Below, piece by piece: positions 1 through 7,347 of a stretch of 14,283 bases of DNA. The DNA comes from FEN-1219 sp964457725. Lineage in GTDB: Bacteria; Pseudomonadota; Gammaproteobacteria; Steroidobacterales; Rariloculaceae. Position 1 is the first letter of the stretch; every line of letters starts with the position of its first letter. Both the position numbers and the translations under genes were made by a program. The stretch spans positions 1 through 14,283 of the forward strand of contig CAYWGQ010000097.1 of the NCBI GenBank assembly GCA_964457725.1, in the 5' to 3' direction. Under the pieces are notes generated by a model. That model was not told the DNA's origin. It was given only the letters and a program-made list of their open reading frames with translations, and searched no databases.

Positions 1-637
1 CGCCGCCGACGAGCACGGCCGGCATGATCGCGAGCCCGTCGAGCCCGTCGGTCAGGTTCACCGCGTTCGAGCTGCCGACGATCACGAGCGCGACGAAGCC
101 GATGTAGGTCAGCGCGCCGAGCGGCAGCATCACGTCCTTCAGATAAGGAATCAGCAGCGCGTGCTCGACCCGCGGGTTCTCCGCGGTGACGTAGAACGCG
201 ACCGCCGCGCCGAGGGCCGCAGCGGTCTGCCAGAAGAACTTCGCGCGCGGGCTCAACCCGCGGGAGTTGCGGACGACGAGCTTCTTGTAGTCGTCGACGA
301 AGCCGATGATGCCGAACACGGCCGTCGTCCCGAGCGCGATCAGCACGAAGCGGTTCGAGACGTTCGCCCAGAGCAGCGTGCTGATCGCGATCGCGATCAG
401 GATCAGCGCGCCGCCCATCGTCGGCGTGCCGGCCTTCGGCAAGTGGCTTTCCGGACCGAGGTCGCGAACCTGCTGGCCGATCCGCCGCATCGACAGCCGC
501 TGGATCAGATACGGCCCGAGCGCGAACGACAGCACGAGCGCGGTCAACGCACCGAGGATCGCGCGCATCGTCAGGTAGCTGAACACGTTGAACCCGGTGT
601 AGAACCGGGTCAGGTACTCGGTCAGGAAGATCAGCAT
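1..637 (-). CDS. mraY: Phospho-N-acetylmuramoyl-pentapeptide-transferase MraY (3' end outside window)
   Basis: Integral inner-membrane enzyme that transfers phospho-MurNAc-pentapeptide from UDP to undecaprenyl phosphate, giving lipid I. The 212 codons present begin MLIFLTEYLTRFYTGFNVFSYL, close to the E. coli start, and show alternating hydrophobic segments (about residues 25-45, 72-92, 98-113). Two family motifs are visible: the Asp pair in GFVDDYKK (D115, D116) and NLTDGLDGL (194-202) at the window edge, both part of the Mg/substrate site. The family is about 360 residues, so some 150 C-terminal residues lie to the left of the window. The ATG at 637 overlaps the murF stop in ATGCTGA, which suggests translational coupling. 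Seen directly by translating the minus strand; the assignment is secure. Confidence 0.97.
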   Translation of the reverse strand, partial: MLIFLTEYLTRFYTGFNVFSYLTMRAILGALTALVLSFALGPYLIQRLSMRRIGQQVRDLGPESHLPKAGTPTMGGALILIAIAISTLLWANVSNRFVLIALGTTAVFGIIGFVDDYKKLVVRNSRGLSPRAKFFWQTAAALGAAVAFYVTAENPRVEHALLIPYLKDVMLPLGALTYIGFVALVIVGSSNAVNLTDGLDGLAIMPAVLVGG

Positions 638-1995
638 CGCGCCGGCTCCTCCGGCGCCGCGAGCGCGGCGACGAGGCGCTCGAGCCCCATCGCCCGCGAG
701 CCCTTCACGAGCACGGTCACGTCCGGCCCGAGCACGGGCAGGATCGCGTCCGCCGCCGCCTCGACGCCGGCGCAAGCGCTCGCCGCCGGACCGAACGCAC
801 GAGCCGCGTGCGCGGCGAGCGGCCCGATCGCGATCAGCCGATCGCAGCGGTCGCGCGCGTAGGCGCCGATCTCCTCGTGCAAGCGCACCTCGTCCGGACC
901 GAGCTCCTTCATGTCGCCGAGCGCGAGGATCCGCGTGCCGGAGAGGAGCGCGAGATAATCGAGCGCGGCCCGCACCGAGCCGGGATTCGCGTTGTAGCTG
1001 TCGTCGATCACGGCGGCGCCGGCGCGGCCCGCGACCGGGCGCATCCGCCCGCGGACGGCCGTCGCGCGCGCGAGCCCGGCGGCGACGTCCGCGGCGCTCG
1101 CGCCGGCCGCGTGCGCGGCCGCCGCGGCCGCGAGCGCGTTCGCGACGTTCTGGCGCCCGAGGAGCGGCAACCGCACGTCCACCTCTTGGCCGTCCGGCAG
1201 CCGCATTCGAAACTCCGCGCCGGCAGCCGTGAAGCGCGGCTCGCGGATCGGCCGGCAGTCCGCGTCGCGGCCGAGACCGAAGGTGACGACGTTCGCCGCG
1301 CGCGAGCGGGCGCGCCATTCGCCGACGAACCGGTCGTCGGCGTTCAGCACGGCCGTGCCGTGCGGCGGCAGGTGATCGAGCAGCTCGCCCTTCGCGCGCG
1401 CGACCCCTTCGAGCGAGCCGAAGCCCTCGAGGTGCGCCGCGGCGGCGTTCGTGATCAGCGCGACCGTGGGCTGCACGAGGCCGGCGAGATAGTCGATCTC
1501 GCCCGGGTGGTTCGCGCCGAGCTCCGCGACGAGCACGTCGTGCTCGGGGCCGAGCCGCATCAGCGTGAGCGGCACGCCGATGTCGTTGTTCAGATTGCCT
1601 TGCGTCACGCAGACGTTGCGGCTCGCGCCGAGGATGCCGGCAACGAGCTCCTTCACGGTCGTCTTGCCGCTCGAGCCGGTCACTGCGACGACCGGCACCG
1701 CGAACCCCCGGCGCCACGCGCGCGCGAGCGCGCCGAACGCGGCGCGGGTGTCCGCGACCGCGACCTGCGACAGCGGCACCGGCGAGACACGCGACACGAG
1801 CGCGCCGGCCGCGCCTTTCTCGTGCGCCGCCGGCACGTAGTCGTTGCCGTCGAAGCGCTCGCCGCGGATCGCGACGAAGAGCTCGCCCGGGCCGAGCGTC
1901 CGGGTGTCGGTCGTGACCGCACCGAACGGCGCGTCGGCGCCGTGCAGCGTGCCGTCGACCTCGCGGGCGACCGCGGCGAGCGTTCGCGCCATCAT
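631..1995 (-). CDS. murF: UDP-MurNAc-tripeptide--D-alanyl-D-alanine ligase MurF
   Basis: Cytoplasmic Mur ligase adding D-Ala-D-Ala to UDP-MurNAc-tripeptide with ATP, the last soluble step of precursor synthesis. The 454 residues match the family length (E. coli 452). Visible motifs: P-loop TGSSGKTT (106-113), NLNNDIGVPL, the NAAAAHLEGFGS segment followed by AKGEL where the family carries a modified lysine, and DDSYNANPGS in the C-terminal domain. Two adjacent ATGs are possible, at 1995 and 1992. I chose 1995 because it gives the ATGA overlap with the murE stop and puts GGAG five bases upstream; the second would only remove one Met. The open frame continues upstream into murE without being coding there. 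The stop overlaps the mraY start. Confidence 0.96.
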   Translation of the reverse strand: MMARTLAAVAREVDGTLHGADAPFGAVTTDTRTLGPGELFVAIRGERFDGNDYVPAAHEKGAAGALVSRVSPVPLSQVAVADTRAAFGALARAWRRGFAVPVVAVTGSSGKTTVKELVAGILGASRNVCVTQGNLNNDIGVPLTLMRLGPEHDVLVAELGANHPGEIDYLAGLVQPTVALITNAAAAHLEGFGSLEGVARAKGELLDHLPPHGTAVLNADDRFVGEWRARSRAANVVTFGLGRDADCRPIREPRFTAAGAEFRMRLPDGQEVDVRLPLLGRQNVANALAAAAAAHAAGASAADVAAGLARATAVRGRMRPVAGRAGAAVIDDSYNANPGSVRAALDYLALLSGTRILALGDMKELGPDEVRLHEEIGAYARDRCDRLIAIGPLAAHAARAFGPAASACAGVEAAADAILPVLGPDVTVLVKGSRAMGLERLVAALAAPEEPARC

Positions 1996-3512
1996 CGGCG
2001 CTCCTCGAGCGCCGCGCGCGCGACCGCGCGGTCGTCGAATGCACGAACGTCGCGGCCGACGATCTGCACGGTCTCGTGGCCCTTCCCCGCGACGAGCACG
2101 AGATCGCCGGGCCGGGCGCTGCCGATCGCGTGCCGGATCGCGGCTTCGCGGTCGTGGATCACGGTGACGTCCGGATGCGCGGCGACGCCTGCGCGGATCG
2201 CCGCGACGATCGCGGCCGGATCCTCGCTCCGCGGGTTGTCGTCGGTCAGCACGATGTGATCGGCCGCGCGCGCCGCGATCGCGCCCATCTGCGGACGTTT
2301 GCCGCGATCGCGATCGCCGCCGCAGCCGAAGACGCACCAGAGCGCACCGCGCGCGAGCGGCTTCAGCGTCGCGAGCACGCGCTCGAGCGCATCCGGCGTG
2401 TGCGCGTAGTCGACGACGACGGTCGGCGCATTCGGCGCGGACGGCTGCCCGGCCGGCGCGACGACCTCGACTCGGCCGGGCGCCGGGCGCGCCTTGCCGA
2501 GCGCCGCGCACGCGTCGTCGAGCGGCACGCGGAGCGCGACGAGCACGCCGACCGCGAGCAGCAGGTTCTCCGCGTTGAAGTCGCCGATCAGCGGCGAAGC
2601 GAGCGCGGCCGACGCGGGCCGCTCGCCGGGAAGGCGCGCTTTCACCGCGAGCGCGAGCCCGTCGAGCCCGCTCGCCTCGATCGTCGCGGTCAGCTCCGCG
2701 GGCGCACGGGCGCCGACGCTCGTCCTGACCGTCCGGACGCCGGGCGCGAGGCGCCGGGCGAGCTCAGCGGCGAACGGATCGTTCGCGTTCAGCACCGCAT
2801 GCGTCAACCCGGGCCGGGTGAAGAGGCGCGCCTTCGCCTCGCCGTAGCTCGCGAAATCGCCGTGCGCGTCGAGATGATCGCGCGTCAGATTCGTGAGCAC
2901 CGCGATCGGCAGCTCGAGCCCGGCGATCCGGTCTTGCGCGAGCGCGTGCGATGACACCTCGAGCGCGGCGCGGCCGACGCCGAGCGCGCGCAGCTCCCGA
3001 TGCAGCGTGAAGCAGTCCGGCGTCGTCAGCGCATGCGGCGTGATCGACGGCGGCACGCCGTAGCCGAGCGTGCCGACATAGCCGCACGGCCGTCCGAGCG
3101 CGCTTTCGGCCTGCGCGAGAAGCCAGGCGACGGTGGTCTTTCCGTTCGTCCCGGTCACGGCGAGGAGCGGCGCCGGCGGCGCGCCGAAGAACGCGCGCGC
3201 GAGCTCGCCGAGCCGCTGCTTCAGATTCGGCACGGCGACACTCGGGCGCGGCGCGATGACGGCCGCAGCGGCACCGGGCTCGTAGAGCACGATAGCGGCG
3301 CCGCGCGCGAGCGCGTCCGCGGCGAACTCGACGCCGTGCGCGCGCTCGCCCTGCACCGCGACGAATGCCGCGCCGGGAGTGACGTGCCGGCTGTCGAGCA
3401 CGAGATCGGTGATCGCGAGCGCCGCGTGCTCCCCGGCCGCGGCGCCCAGCAGATCGCCGAGGCGCATCGGCGGCGCCACGGCGGCGTCCTCGCTCTGCCG
3501 CGCCGCCATCAT
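1992..3512 (-). CDS. murE: UDP-MurNAc-L-Ala-D-Glu--meso-diaminopimelate ligase MurE
   Basis: Cytoplasmic ATP-dependent ligase adding the third stem-peptide residue. The 506 residues (E. coli 495) show the three Mur-ligase domains: N-terminal UDP-binding part with ITDLVLDSRHV (34-44), central ATPase with P-loop TGTNGKTT (120-127), SSHAL (187-191) and the lysine expected to be carbamylated in SYGEAKARLF (K227), and a C-terminal domain with DYAHTPD, FGCGGDRDRGKRP and DNPR (425-428). DNPR is the signature of meso-diaminopimelate rather than lysine enzymes, which fits a Gram-negative wall. Tandem ATGs lie at 3512 and 3509; the first gives an ATGA overlap with the ftsI stop. A much longer open frame continues upstream antiparallel in character to ftsI but has no coding features. 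Confidence 0.97.
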   Translation of the reverse strand: MMAARQSEDAAVAPPMRLGDLLGAAAGEHAALAITDLVLDSRHVTPGAAFVAVQGERAHGVEFAADALARGAAIVLYEPGAAAAVIAPRPSVAVPNLKQRLGELARAFFGAPPAPLLAVTGTNGKTTVAWLLAQAESALGRPCGYVGTLGYGVPPSITPHALTTPDCFTLHRELRALGVGRAALEVSSHALAQDRIAGLELPIAVLTNLTRDHLDAHGDFASYGEAKARLFTRPGLTHAVLNANDPFAAELARRLAPGVRTVRTSVGARAPAELTATIEASGLDGLALAVKARLPGERPASAALASPLIGDFNAENLLLAVGVLVALRVPLDDACAALGKARPAPGRVEVVAPAGQPSAPNAPTVVVDYAHTPDALERVLATLKPLARGALWCVFGCGGDRDRGKRPQMGAIAARAADHIVLTDDNPRSEDPAAIVAAIRAGVAAHPDVTVIHDREAAIRHAIGSARPGDLVLVAGKGHETVQIVGRDVRAFDDRAVARAALEERR

Positions 3513-5236
3513 GGCTCGGCCTGCGCGACGACCGTCAGCGGCGCCTCCGGCAACGAGTCCGGCGGCACCGCGAGAATCCGGAGCGCGCCGGCCGCGATGC
3601 GGCCGAACACCGGCGCCGCGATCTCGCCGCCGTAGTACGCGCGCCCTTGCGGCTCGTCGAGCGTCACGACGATCGCGAGCCGCGGATCGCTGACCGGCGC
3701 GACACCGGCGAAAAGCGCCCGGTGCCGATCGTTCGTGTAGCCGCCGACGCCCGCCTTGCGGGCGGTGCCCGTCTTGCCGGCGATCCGGTAGTTGCGCACG
3801 GCCGCGCGCTGCCCGGTGCCGTTCGGCGAGACGACCTGCTCCATCATCGCGAGCAACGCGTTCGCGGTCGAAGGCGCGATCGCCTGCTCGCCGGCCGGCG
3901 GCGAGTCGAGCGCAACCCACGACACCGGCCGCAGCACGCCGTCCGCCGCGAGCGCGCCGTACGCGCGCGCGAGCTGGAGCGCGGTGACCGAAAGACCGTA
4001 GCCGTACGACAGCGTCGCCTGGCCGACCGTCCGCCAGTATTGCGGCTCGTTCAGCACCCCGGCCGACTCGCCGGGGAAGCCGCCGCCCGTCACGCGGCCG
4101 ATGCCGAGCCGCACGAGCACGTCGTGCAGCGTGCGGGGCTCGAGCGCGAGCGCGACCTGCGCCGCGCCGACGTTGCTCGACTTCGCGAGCAGCGTCGCGA
4201 GATCGATTCGCCCGTAGTTCACGCGCTCGGTCTCGGTCACGACGAGCCGCGCGCTGACGCGGAGCGTCCCGGGCGAGGTGTCGATGATCGAATTCGGCGT
4301 GAACTCGCCGCTCTCGAGCGCCGCGGCGATCACGAGCGGCTTGAAGCTCGAGCCGGGCTCGAACATGTCGGTGACCGCGCGATTGCGGTAGTTCGCGGCG
4401 ACGTACTGCGCGCGGTCGTTCGGGTTGTACGACGGCTGGTTCACCATCGCGAGCACCTCGCCCGTGCGCGGATCGAGCACGACGGCCGATCCGGAGAGCG
4501 CACCGGTCTCGGCGACCGCGGCCTTGAGCTCGCGATAGGCGAGATATTGCAGGCGCAGGTCGAGGCTCACCTTCAGATCGCGGCCCGGCTTCGGCGCGGT
4601 CACGAGCTCGATGTCGCGGACCGTGCGGCCGAGCCGATCCTGGATCACGCGCTTCGCGCCGTGCTCGCCGTCGAGCCAGTAGTTGTACGCGAGCTCGAGC
4701 CCTTCCTGACCCTGGTCGTCGACGTCGGTGAAGCCGAGCACGTGCCCGGTGACCTCGCCCGCGGGGTAGTAGCGGCGGTACTCGCGCTGCGTGCCGACGC
4801 CCGGCAGCCCGAGCTCGAGCACCTGCGCCGCGCGGTGCGGCGGCAGATGACGCTTCAGATAGACGAACTCGCGCTCGAGGTTGCTCGTGATCCGCCGGGC
4901 GAGCGAATCGGGCTCGAGGTCGAGCGCGGCGGCGAGCTCGCCGACGCGGCCGAGCGCCGGGCGAAACGCCTTCGGGTTCACCCAGATGCTGTCGACGGGC
5001 GTGCTGACGGCGAGCGGCTCGCCGTTCCGATCGGTGATCGTCCCGCGGTTCGCGACGATCTGCACCGTGCGGACGTGGCGGTCGTCGCCTTGCGCCGCGA
5101 GGAAGTCCTTGTTGACGAGCTGCAGATAGAGCACGCGCGCCTCGAGCGCGGCCGCGCCGAGCGCGAAGCACGCGAGCAGGCAGACGCTGCGCCAGCCGGC
5201 GCCGGGCGTTCGCCGCACGGGCAAACCGCCGCTCAC
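3509..5236 (-). CDS. ftsI: Septal peptidoglycan transpeptidase FtsI (PBP3)
   Basis: Class B penicillin-binding protein that crosslinks septal peptidoglycan within the divisome, working with FtsW and FtsL/FtsB/FtsQ. The 575 residues (E. coli 588) have one N-terminal membrane anchor (about 15-38), a non-catalytic dimerisation-type domain beginning VANRGTITDRNGEPLA, and a transpeptidase domain with all three active-site motifs: SSFK with catalytic Ser296, SSN (353-355) and KTG (488-490). The C-terminus ends shortly after the catalytic fold; a processed tail as in E. coli is not obvious. The start is GTG at 5236, forming GTGA with the ftsL stop, and no better in-frame start precedes the membrane anchor. 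The end overlaps murE by four bases. Secure as PBP3 by motifs and by its place in the cluster. Confidence 0.97.
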   Translation of the reverse strand: MSGGLPVRRTPGAGWRSVCLLACFALGAAALEARVLYLQLVNKDFLAAQGDDRHVRTVQIVANRGTITDRNGEPLAVSTPVDSIWVNPKAFRPALGRVGELAAALDLEPDSLARRITSNLEREFVYLKRHLPPHRAAQVLELGLPGVGTQREYRRYYPAGEVTGHVLGFTDVDDQGQEGLELAYNYWLDGEHGAKRVIQDRLGRTVRDIELVTAPKPGRDLKVSLDLRLQYLAYRELKAAVAETGALSGSAVVLDPRTGEVLAMVNQPSYNPNDRAQYVAANYRNRAVTDMFEPGSSFKPLVIAAALESGEFTPNSIIDTSPGTLRVSARLVVTETERVNYGRIDLATLLAKSSNVGAAQVALALEPRTLHDVLVRLGIGRVTGGGFPGESAGVLNEPQYWRTVGQATLSYGYGLSVTALQLARAYGALAADGVLRPVSWVALDSPPAGEQAIAPSTANALLAMMEQVVSPNGTGQRAAVRNYRIAGKTGTARKAGVGGYTNDRHRALFAGVAPVSDPRLAIVVTLDEPQGRAYYGGEIAAPVFGRIAAGALRILAVPPDSLPEAPLTVVAQAEP

Positions 5237-5520
5237 GGCCGCCGCTCCACGACGAGCACCGTCTGCGCCTCGACCGGCTCAGCGAGCTCGAGGCGCTCGC
5301 GCGCGAGCGCCTCGATCCGCGGATGCGTCGCGAGCGTGCTCTGCTCGAGCTGGAGACGCCCCCAGTCGATCTGCAGCCGATCCTGCTCGCGGTTCAGCTC
5401 CTCGAGCTCGACGAAGAGCTGCCGGCCTTCGTGCTTCGCGCCGACGACGAGGACGCCGGACACGGTGACGGCCGCGGCGAGGGCGGCCACCAGCGCGAGA
5501 TCGCGGGTCGCGGGGCTCAT
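5233..5520 (-). CDS. ftsL: Cell division protein FtsL
   Basis: Small bitopic divisome protein of 95 residues. It has a short cytoplasmic N-terminus (MSPATRD), one transmembrane helix (about 8-27) and a periplasmic, charged heptad-rich region (about 33-65) predicted to form the coiled coil with FtsB, followed by a conserved-looking tail ARERLELAEP. In the family, FtsL joins FtsB and FtsQ and signals to FtsI/FtsW. Sequence conservation is low in this family, so the call rests on size, topology and position exactly between rsmH and ftsI. The ATG at 5520 overlaps the rsmH stop (ATGA) and its stop overlaps the GTG of ftsI (GTGA), so all three are likely translationally coupled. Confidence 0.92.
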   Translation of the reverse strand: MSPATRDLALVAALAAAVTVSGVLVVGAKHEGRQLFVELEELNREQDRLQIDWGRLQLEQSTLATHPRIEALARERLELAEPVEAQTVLVVERRP

Positions 5521-6467
5521 GCGGCGAGCCTCGCGGCCGTCCGCTCGGCTACGCGCAGCCGGGCGCTCCGCGCCCGCGGGTTGCGCGCGATCTCGGCGTC
5601 GGTCGGACGAACGAGGCGGCCGACGGGCTTCAACCGCGGCCGCGCCTCCTCCGGAATGTCCGGCAGCCCGGCGTAACGCTCGTCGCCGCGCGCTTCCCGG
5701 CGGATGAAGTCCTTGACGATGCGGTCCTCGAGCGAATGGAAGCTGATGACGACCAGCCGGCCGCCGGGCGCGAGGCTCTCGACGCACGCCGGCAGCACGC
5801 GCTCGAGCGCCGGCAGCTCGGAGTTCACCGCGATCCGGATCGCCTGGAACGTGCGCGTCGCCGGATGGATCTTGCTGCGCCCGCGCGGGACGACGGCCGC
5901 GACGGTGTCCGCGAGCTCCTTCGTCGTCGTCAGCGGCGCGGTTGCGCGCCGGCGGACGATCGCGGCGGCGATCCGCCGCGCCTCGCGCTCCTCGCCGTAC
6001 TCGCGCAGCACGGCGGCGAGCTCCCGCTCGCCGACGTCGCGGAGCCACTCCGCCGCCGTCGGCCCCACCGTGGTGTTCATCCGCATGTCGAGCGGTCCGT
6101 CCCTGCTGAAGCTGAAGCCGCGCGCCGGCTCCTCCAATTGTGGTGATGACACTCCGAGGTCGAACAAAGCTCCCTGGAGCCCCCGCCCGCCGCGCCACGG
6201 GTCAACCACGTCGGCCCAGTCCTCGAACCCGGCGTGGACGATCGTGAAGCGGCTGTCCCCCGCGAACCGCGCACGGCCGTCCGCCACCGCCGCGGGGTCC
6301 TTGTCCAGAGCGAGTAATCGGCCCTCTCGTCCGATCGCCTCGAGAATCGCGGCGCTGTGCCCCCCTCGTCCGTAGGTCGCATCGACGTACCAACCGTCAT
6401 CCACGAGCGCCAAGCCATCGAGTGCTTCCCCCACCAGCACCGGCTGATGTACGGATCCTTCCTTCAA
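5517..6467 (-). CDS. rsmH: 16S rRNA (cytosine(1402)-N4)-methyltransferase RsmH
   Basis: S-adenosylmethionine-dependent enzyme making N4-methylcytidine at position 1402 of 16S rRNA (old name mraW). The 316 residues show the SAM-binding loop DATYGRGGHS (29-38), LFDLGVSSPQL (101-111), FSRDGPLDMRM (120-130), TRTFQAIRI (204-212) and SFHSLEDRIVK (242-252), all family landmarks. The start is uncertain: TTG at 6467 is the only plausible in-frame start before the conserved HQPVL (7-11); the next starts are GTG codons inside that conserved stretch. A GAGG lies 11 bases upstream of the TTG, while a stronger purine run (AAGGAAGGA) oddly lies just downstream of it, in codons 2-4. The TTG sits inside a 21-bp repeat also found near the gene's 3' end. 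It follows mraZ by 13 bases. Confidence 0.94.
   Translation of the reverse strand: MKEGSVHQPVLVGEALDGLALVDDGWYVDATYGRGGHSAAILEAIGREGRLLALDKDPAAVADGRARFAGDSRFTIVHAGFEDWADVVDPWRGGRGLQGALFDLGVSSPQLEEPARGFSFSRDGPLDMRMNTTVGPTAAEWLRDVGERELAAVLREYGEEREARRIAAAIVRRRATAPLTTTKELADTVAAVVPRGRSKIHPATRTFQAIRIAVNSELPALERVLPACVESLAPGGRLVVISFHSLEDRIVKDFIRREARGDERYAGLPDIPEEARPRLKPVGRLVRPTDAEIARNPRARSARLRVAERTAARLAA
5628..5648 (-). repeat. 21-bp direct repeat, copy within rsmH 3' part
   Basis: Perfect 21-base match to 6462-6482 on the same strand. Here it encodes residues 274-280 (EARPRLK) of RsmH, in a region where the family normally has a basic, Pro-rich segment, so this copy looks native. Confidence 0.85.
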
Positions 6468-6482
6468 CCGCGGCCGCGCCTC
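6462..6482 (-). repeat. 21-bp direct repeat, copy at mraZ stop / rsmH start
   Basis: Perfect 21-base match to 5628-5648. It spans the last two bases of the mraZ stop codon region and the first codons of rsmH, and in the rsmH frame it would also read EARPRLK, with the TTG start being the Leu codon. The match is beyond what chance would easily give, even at this GC content. Confidence 0.85.
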
Positions 6483-6936
6483 AGAGAGACAGCGATTCGA
6501 GTTCTTCCGGCAAGCCCCCGAGGTCGTCGTCGTCGGCTGCGAGCCACTCGTCCCGCCGCGCCTTCCACCGCTCTTCGTCCCAGAGCTCGAACTTGTTCCC
6601 CTGGCCGATCAGCATGGCCTGGCGCTCGAGCCCCGCGAAGTCGCGAAGCTCGCGCGTCAGGAGCACGCGGCCGTGCCCGTCCATCTCGAGCTCGGTGGCG
6701 TAGCCCACCATCAGCCGCTGGAGACGGCGGGCCTGCTTATTCAGCGCGGGCAGGCGAACGAGCTTCCGCTCGATCTCCTCCCAGTCGGGCATTGGGTAGA
6801 TGAGCAGGCAGTAATCGCGGTCCACGGTCGCGACCAGCTGTCCCGCGGCACGGCTGATGATCCGCTCCCGGTAACGGCTGGGGATTGCGACCCGACCCTT
6901 GGAATCCAAGGTGACTTTGGAGGCCCCGCGAAACAT
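6481..6936 (-). CDS. mraZ: Transcriptional regulator MraZ
   Basis: Double AbrB-like DNA-binding protein of 151 residues (E. coli 152), first gene of the dcw cluster and in E. coli a repressor of its own promoter. Both family DxxxR motifs are present: DSKGR (11-15) and DGHGR (86-90), along with NKFELWD (114-120) and the typical ending LSL. The ATG at 6936 starts MFRGASKVTLDSKGR, as in characterised MraZ; an upstream in-frame ATG at 6966 would add ten residues lying over the operator boxes and is rejected. There is no strong Shine-Dalgarno sequence before 6936, the space being filled by TGGGC boxes. Expected to form a ring-shaped multimer on repeated boxes (family knowledge). Autoregulation here is inferred from those boxes. 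Confidence 0.97.
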   Translation of the reverse strand: MFRGASKVTLDSKGRVAIPSRYRERIISRAAGQLVATVDRDYCLLIYPMPDWEEIERKLVRLPALNKQARRLQRLMVGYATELEMDGHGRVLLTRELRDFAGLERQAMLIGQGNKFELWDEERWKARRDEWLAADDDDLGGLPEELESLSL

Positions 6937-6941
6937 ATCGA

Positions 6942-6975
6942 GCCCATCGGGCCCATTCTCGCCCACATTTCACCA
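6942..6975 (-). promoter_or_regulatory. Probable MraZ operator: row of TGGGN boxes
   Basis: On the minus strand three TGGGC boxes begin at 6965, 6955 and 6946, preceded by an imperfect TGGTG at 6975. Spacers are 5, 5 and 4 bases. E. coli MraZ binds three TGGGN repeats with 5-base spacers upstream of mraZ, so this fits an autoregulatory operator. The boxes lie between the predicted transcription start and the ATG, so binding could block both transcription and ribosome access. Confidence 0.75.
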
Positions 6976-6984
6976 CTTCCCGAC

Positions 6985-7013
6985 ACTATAGGGACCGCGG
7001 TTCCGGGCGTCAA
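6985..7013 (-). promoter_or_regulatory. Sigma70-type promoter of mraZ / dcw cluster
   Basis: Minus strand: -35 TTGACG (7013-7008), a 17-base spacer and -10 TATAGT (6990-6985), a near-consensus pair. The expected start is about 6978, giving a leader of roughly 40 bases before the mraZ ATG. It is the only clear promoter upstream of the cluster in this window. Confidence 0.75.
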
Positions 7014-7083
7014 TTCGGATCGGCAGCGAATTCTCTCGTGCCCACAGCGAGTTAGACGGGCCTGTCAAATTCCCGACGAAAAC

Positions 7084-7099
7084 CGTGACACACGTCACA
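7084..7099. promoter_or_regulatory. CRP/Vfr-like palindrome upstream of mraZ promoter
   Basis: On the minus strand the site reads TGTGA, six bases, TCACG; on the plus strand CGTGA, six bases, TCACA. This matches nine of the ten core positions of the CRP consensus TGTGA-N6-TCACA. Its centre is about 113 bases upstream of the predicted mraZ start, far for classic activation. A single match can occur by chance; no flanking support is visible. Confidence 0.3.
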
Positions 7100-7336
7100 C
7101 TCACCCCGTCCCTCCCCTCGACGAAATCCGGCGGCGACGACGCCGAACGAAGCCGCCCTTCGCCGCCCTCCGACTAAGGAACCGATGCAGAACCTGATAC
7201 GTACGCCCCTCCCGGGACGCTCGCGGGCACGATGCCCGCGCGCGACGTACATGGATGTATTCACAGCGGTCCCGGAACGGGGCGTCCGCAGCAGGTCCGA
7301 GCCGCAGACGCGGACCGGCGACGGCGAAAAGAGAGG
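7100..7336. other. Intergenic stretch without recognisable gene
   Basis: About 240 bases between the mraZ control region and the rnpB 3' region. No open frame here looks coding. It contains a perfect 8-bp inverted repeat with a 3-base loop at 7222-7240 (CGCGGGCA, CGA, TGCCCGCG) without a following T-run on either strand, and a CGTACG-type palindrome near 7200. Otherwise I see nothing I can name. Confidence 0.5.
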
Positions 7337-7347
7337 GGGAGCCGGCC
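7323..7347 (-). terminator. Possible rnpB terminator on the left side of the gap
   Basis: Minus strand: GGCCGGCUCCC, the 3' strand of helix P1, followed by CCUCUCUUUU. A GC-rich helix followed by a U-rich tract could end transcription at the rnpB 3' end. The pairing partner lies at 7749-7759, so this is not a local hairpin; I infer termination only weakly. Confidence 0.3.

Noticed and set aside
808..2259. Long plus-strand open frame opposite murF and murE
   Set aside because: Its translation is Arg/Ala/Glu-rich without any family motif and lies opposite secure genes. In sequence with strong use of CTC, GAG, GCG and ATC codons the opposite strand stays open by composition.
3647..5707. 686-codon plus-strand open frame opposite ftsI and ftsL
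   Set aside because: Same composition effect: no hydrophobic pattern, no motif, low-complexity Arg-rich product, and ftsI on the other strand has all catalytic motifs.
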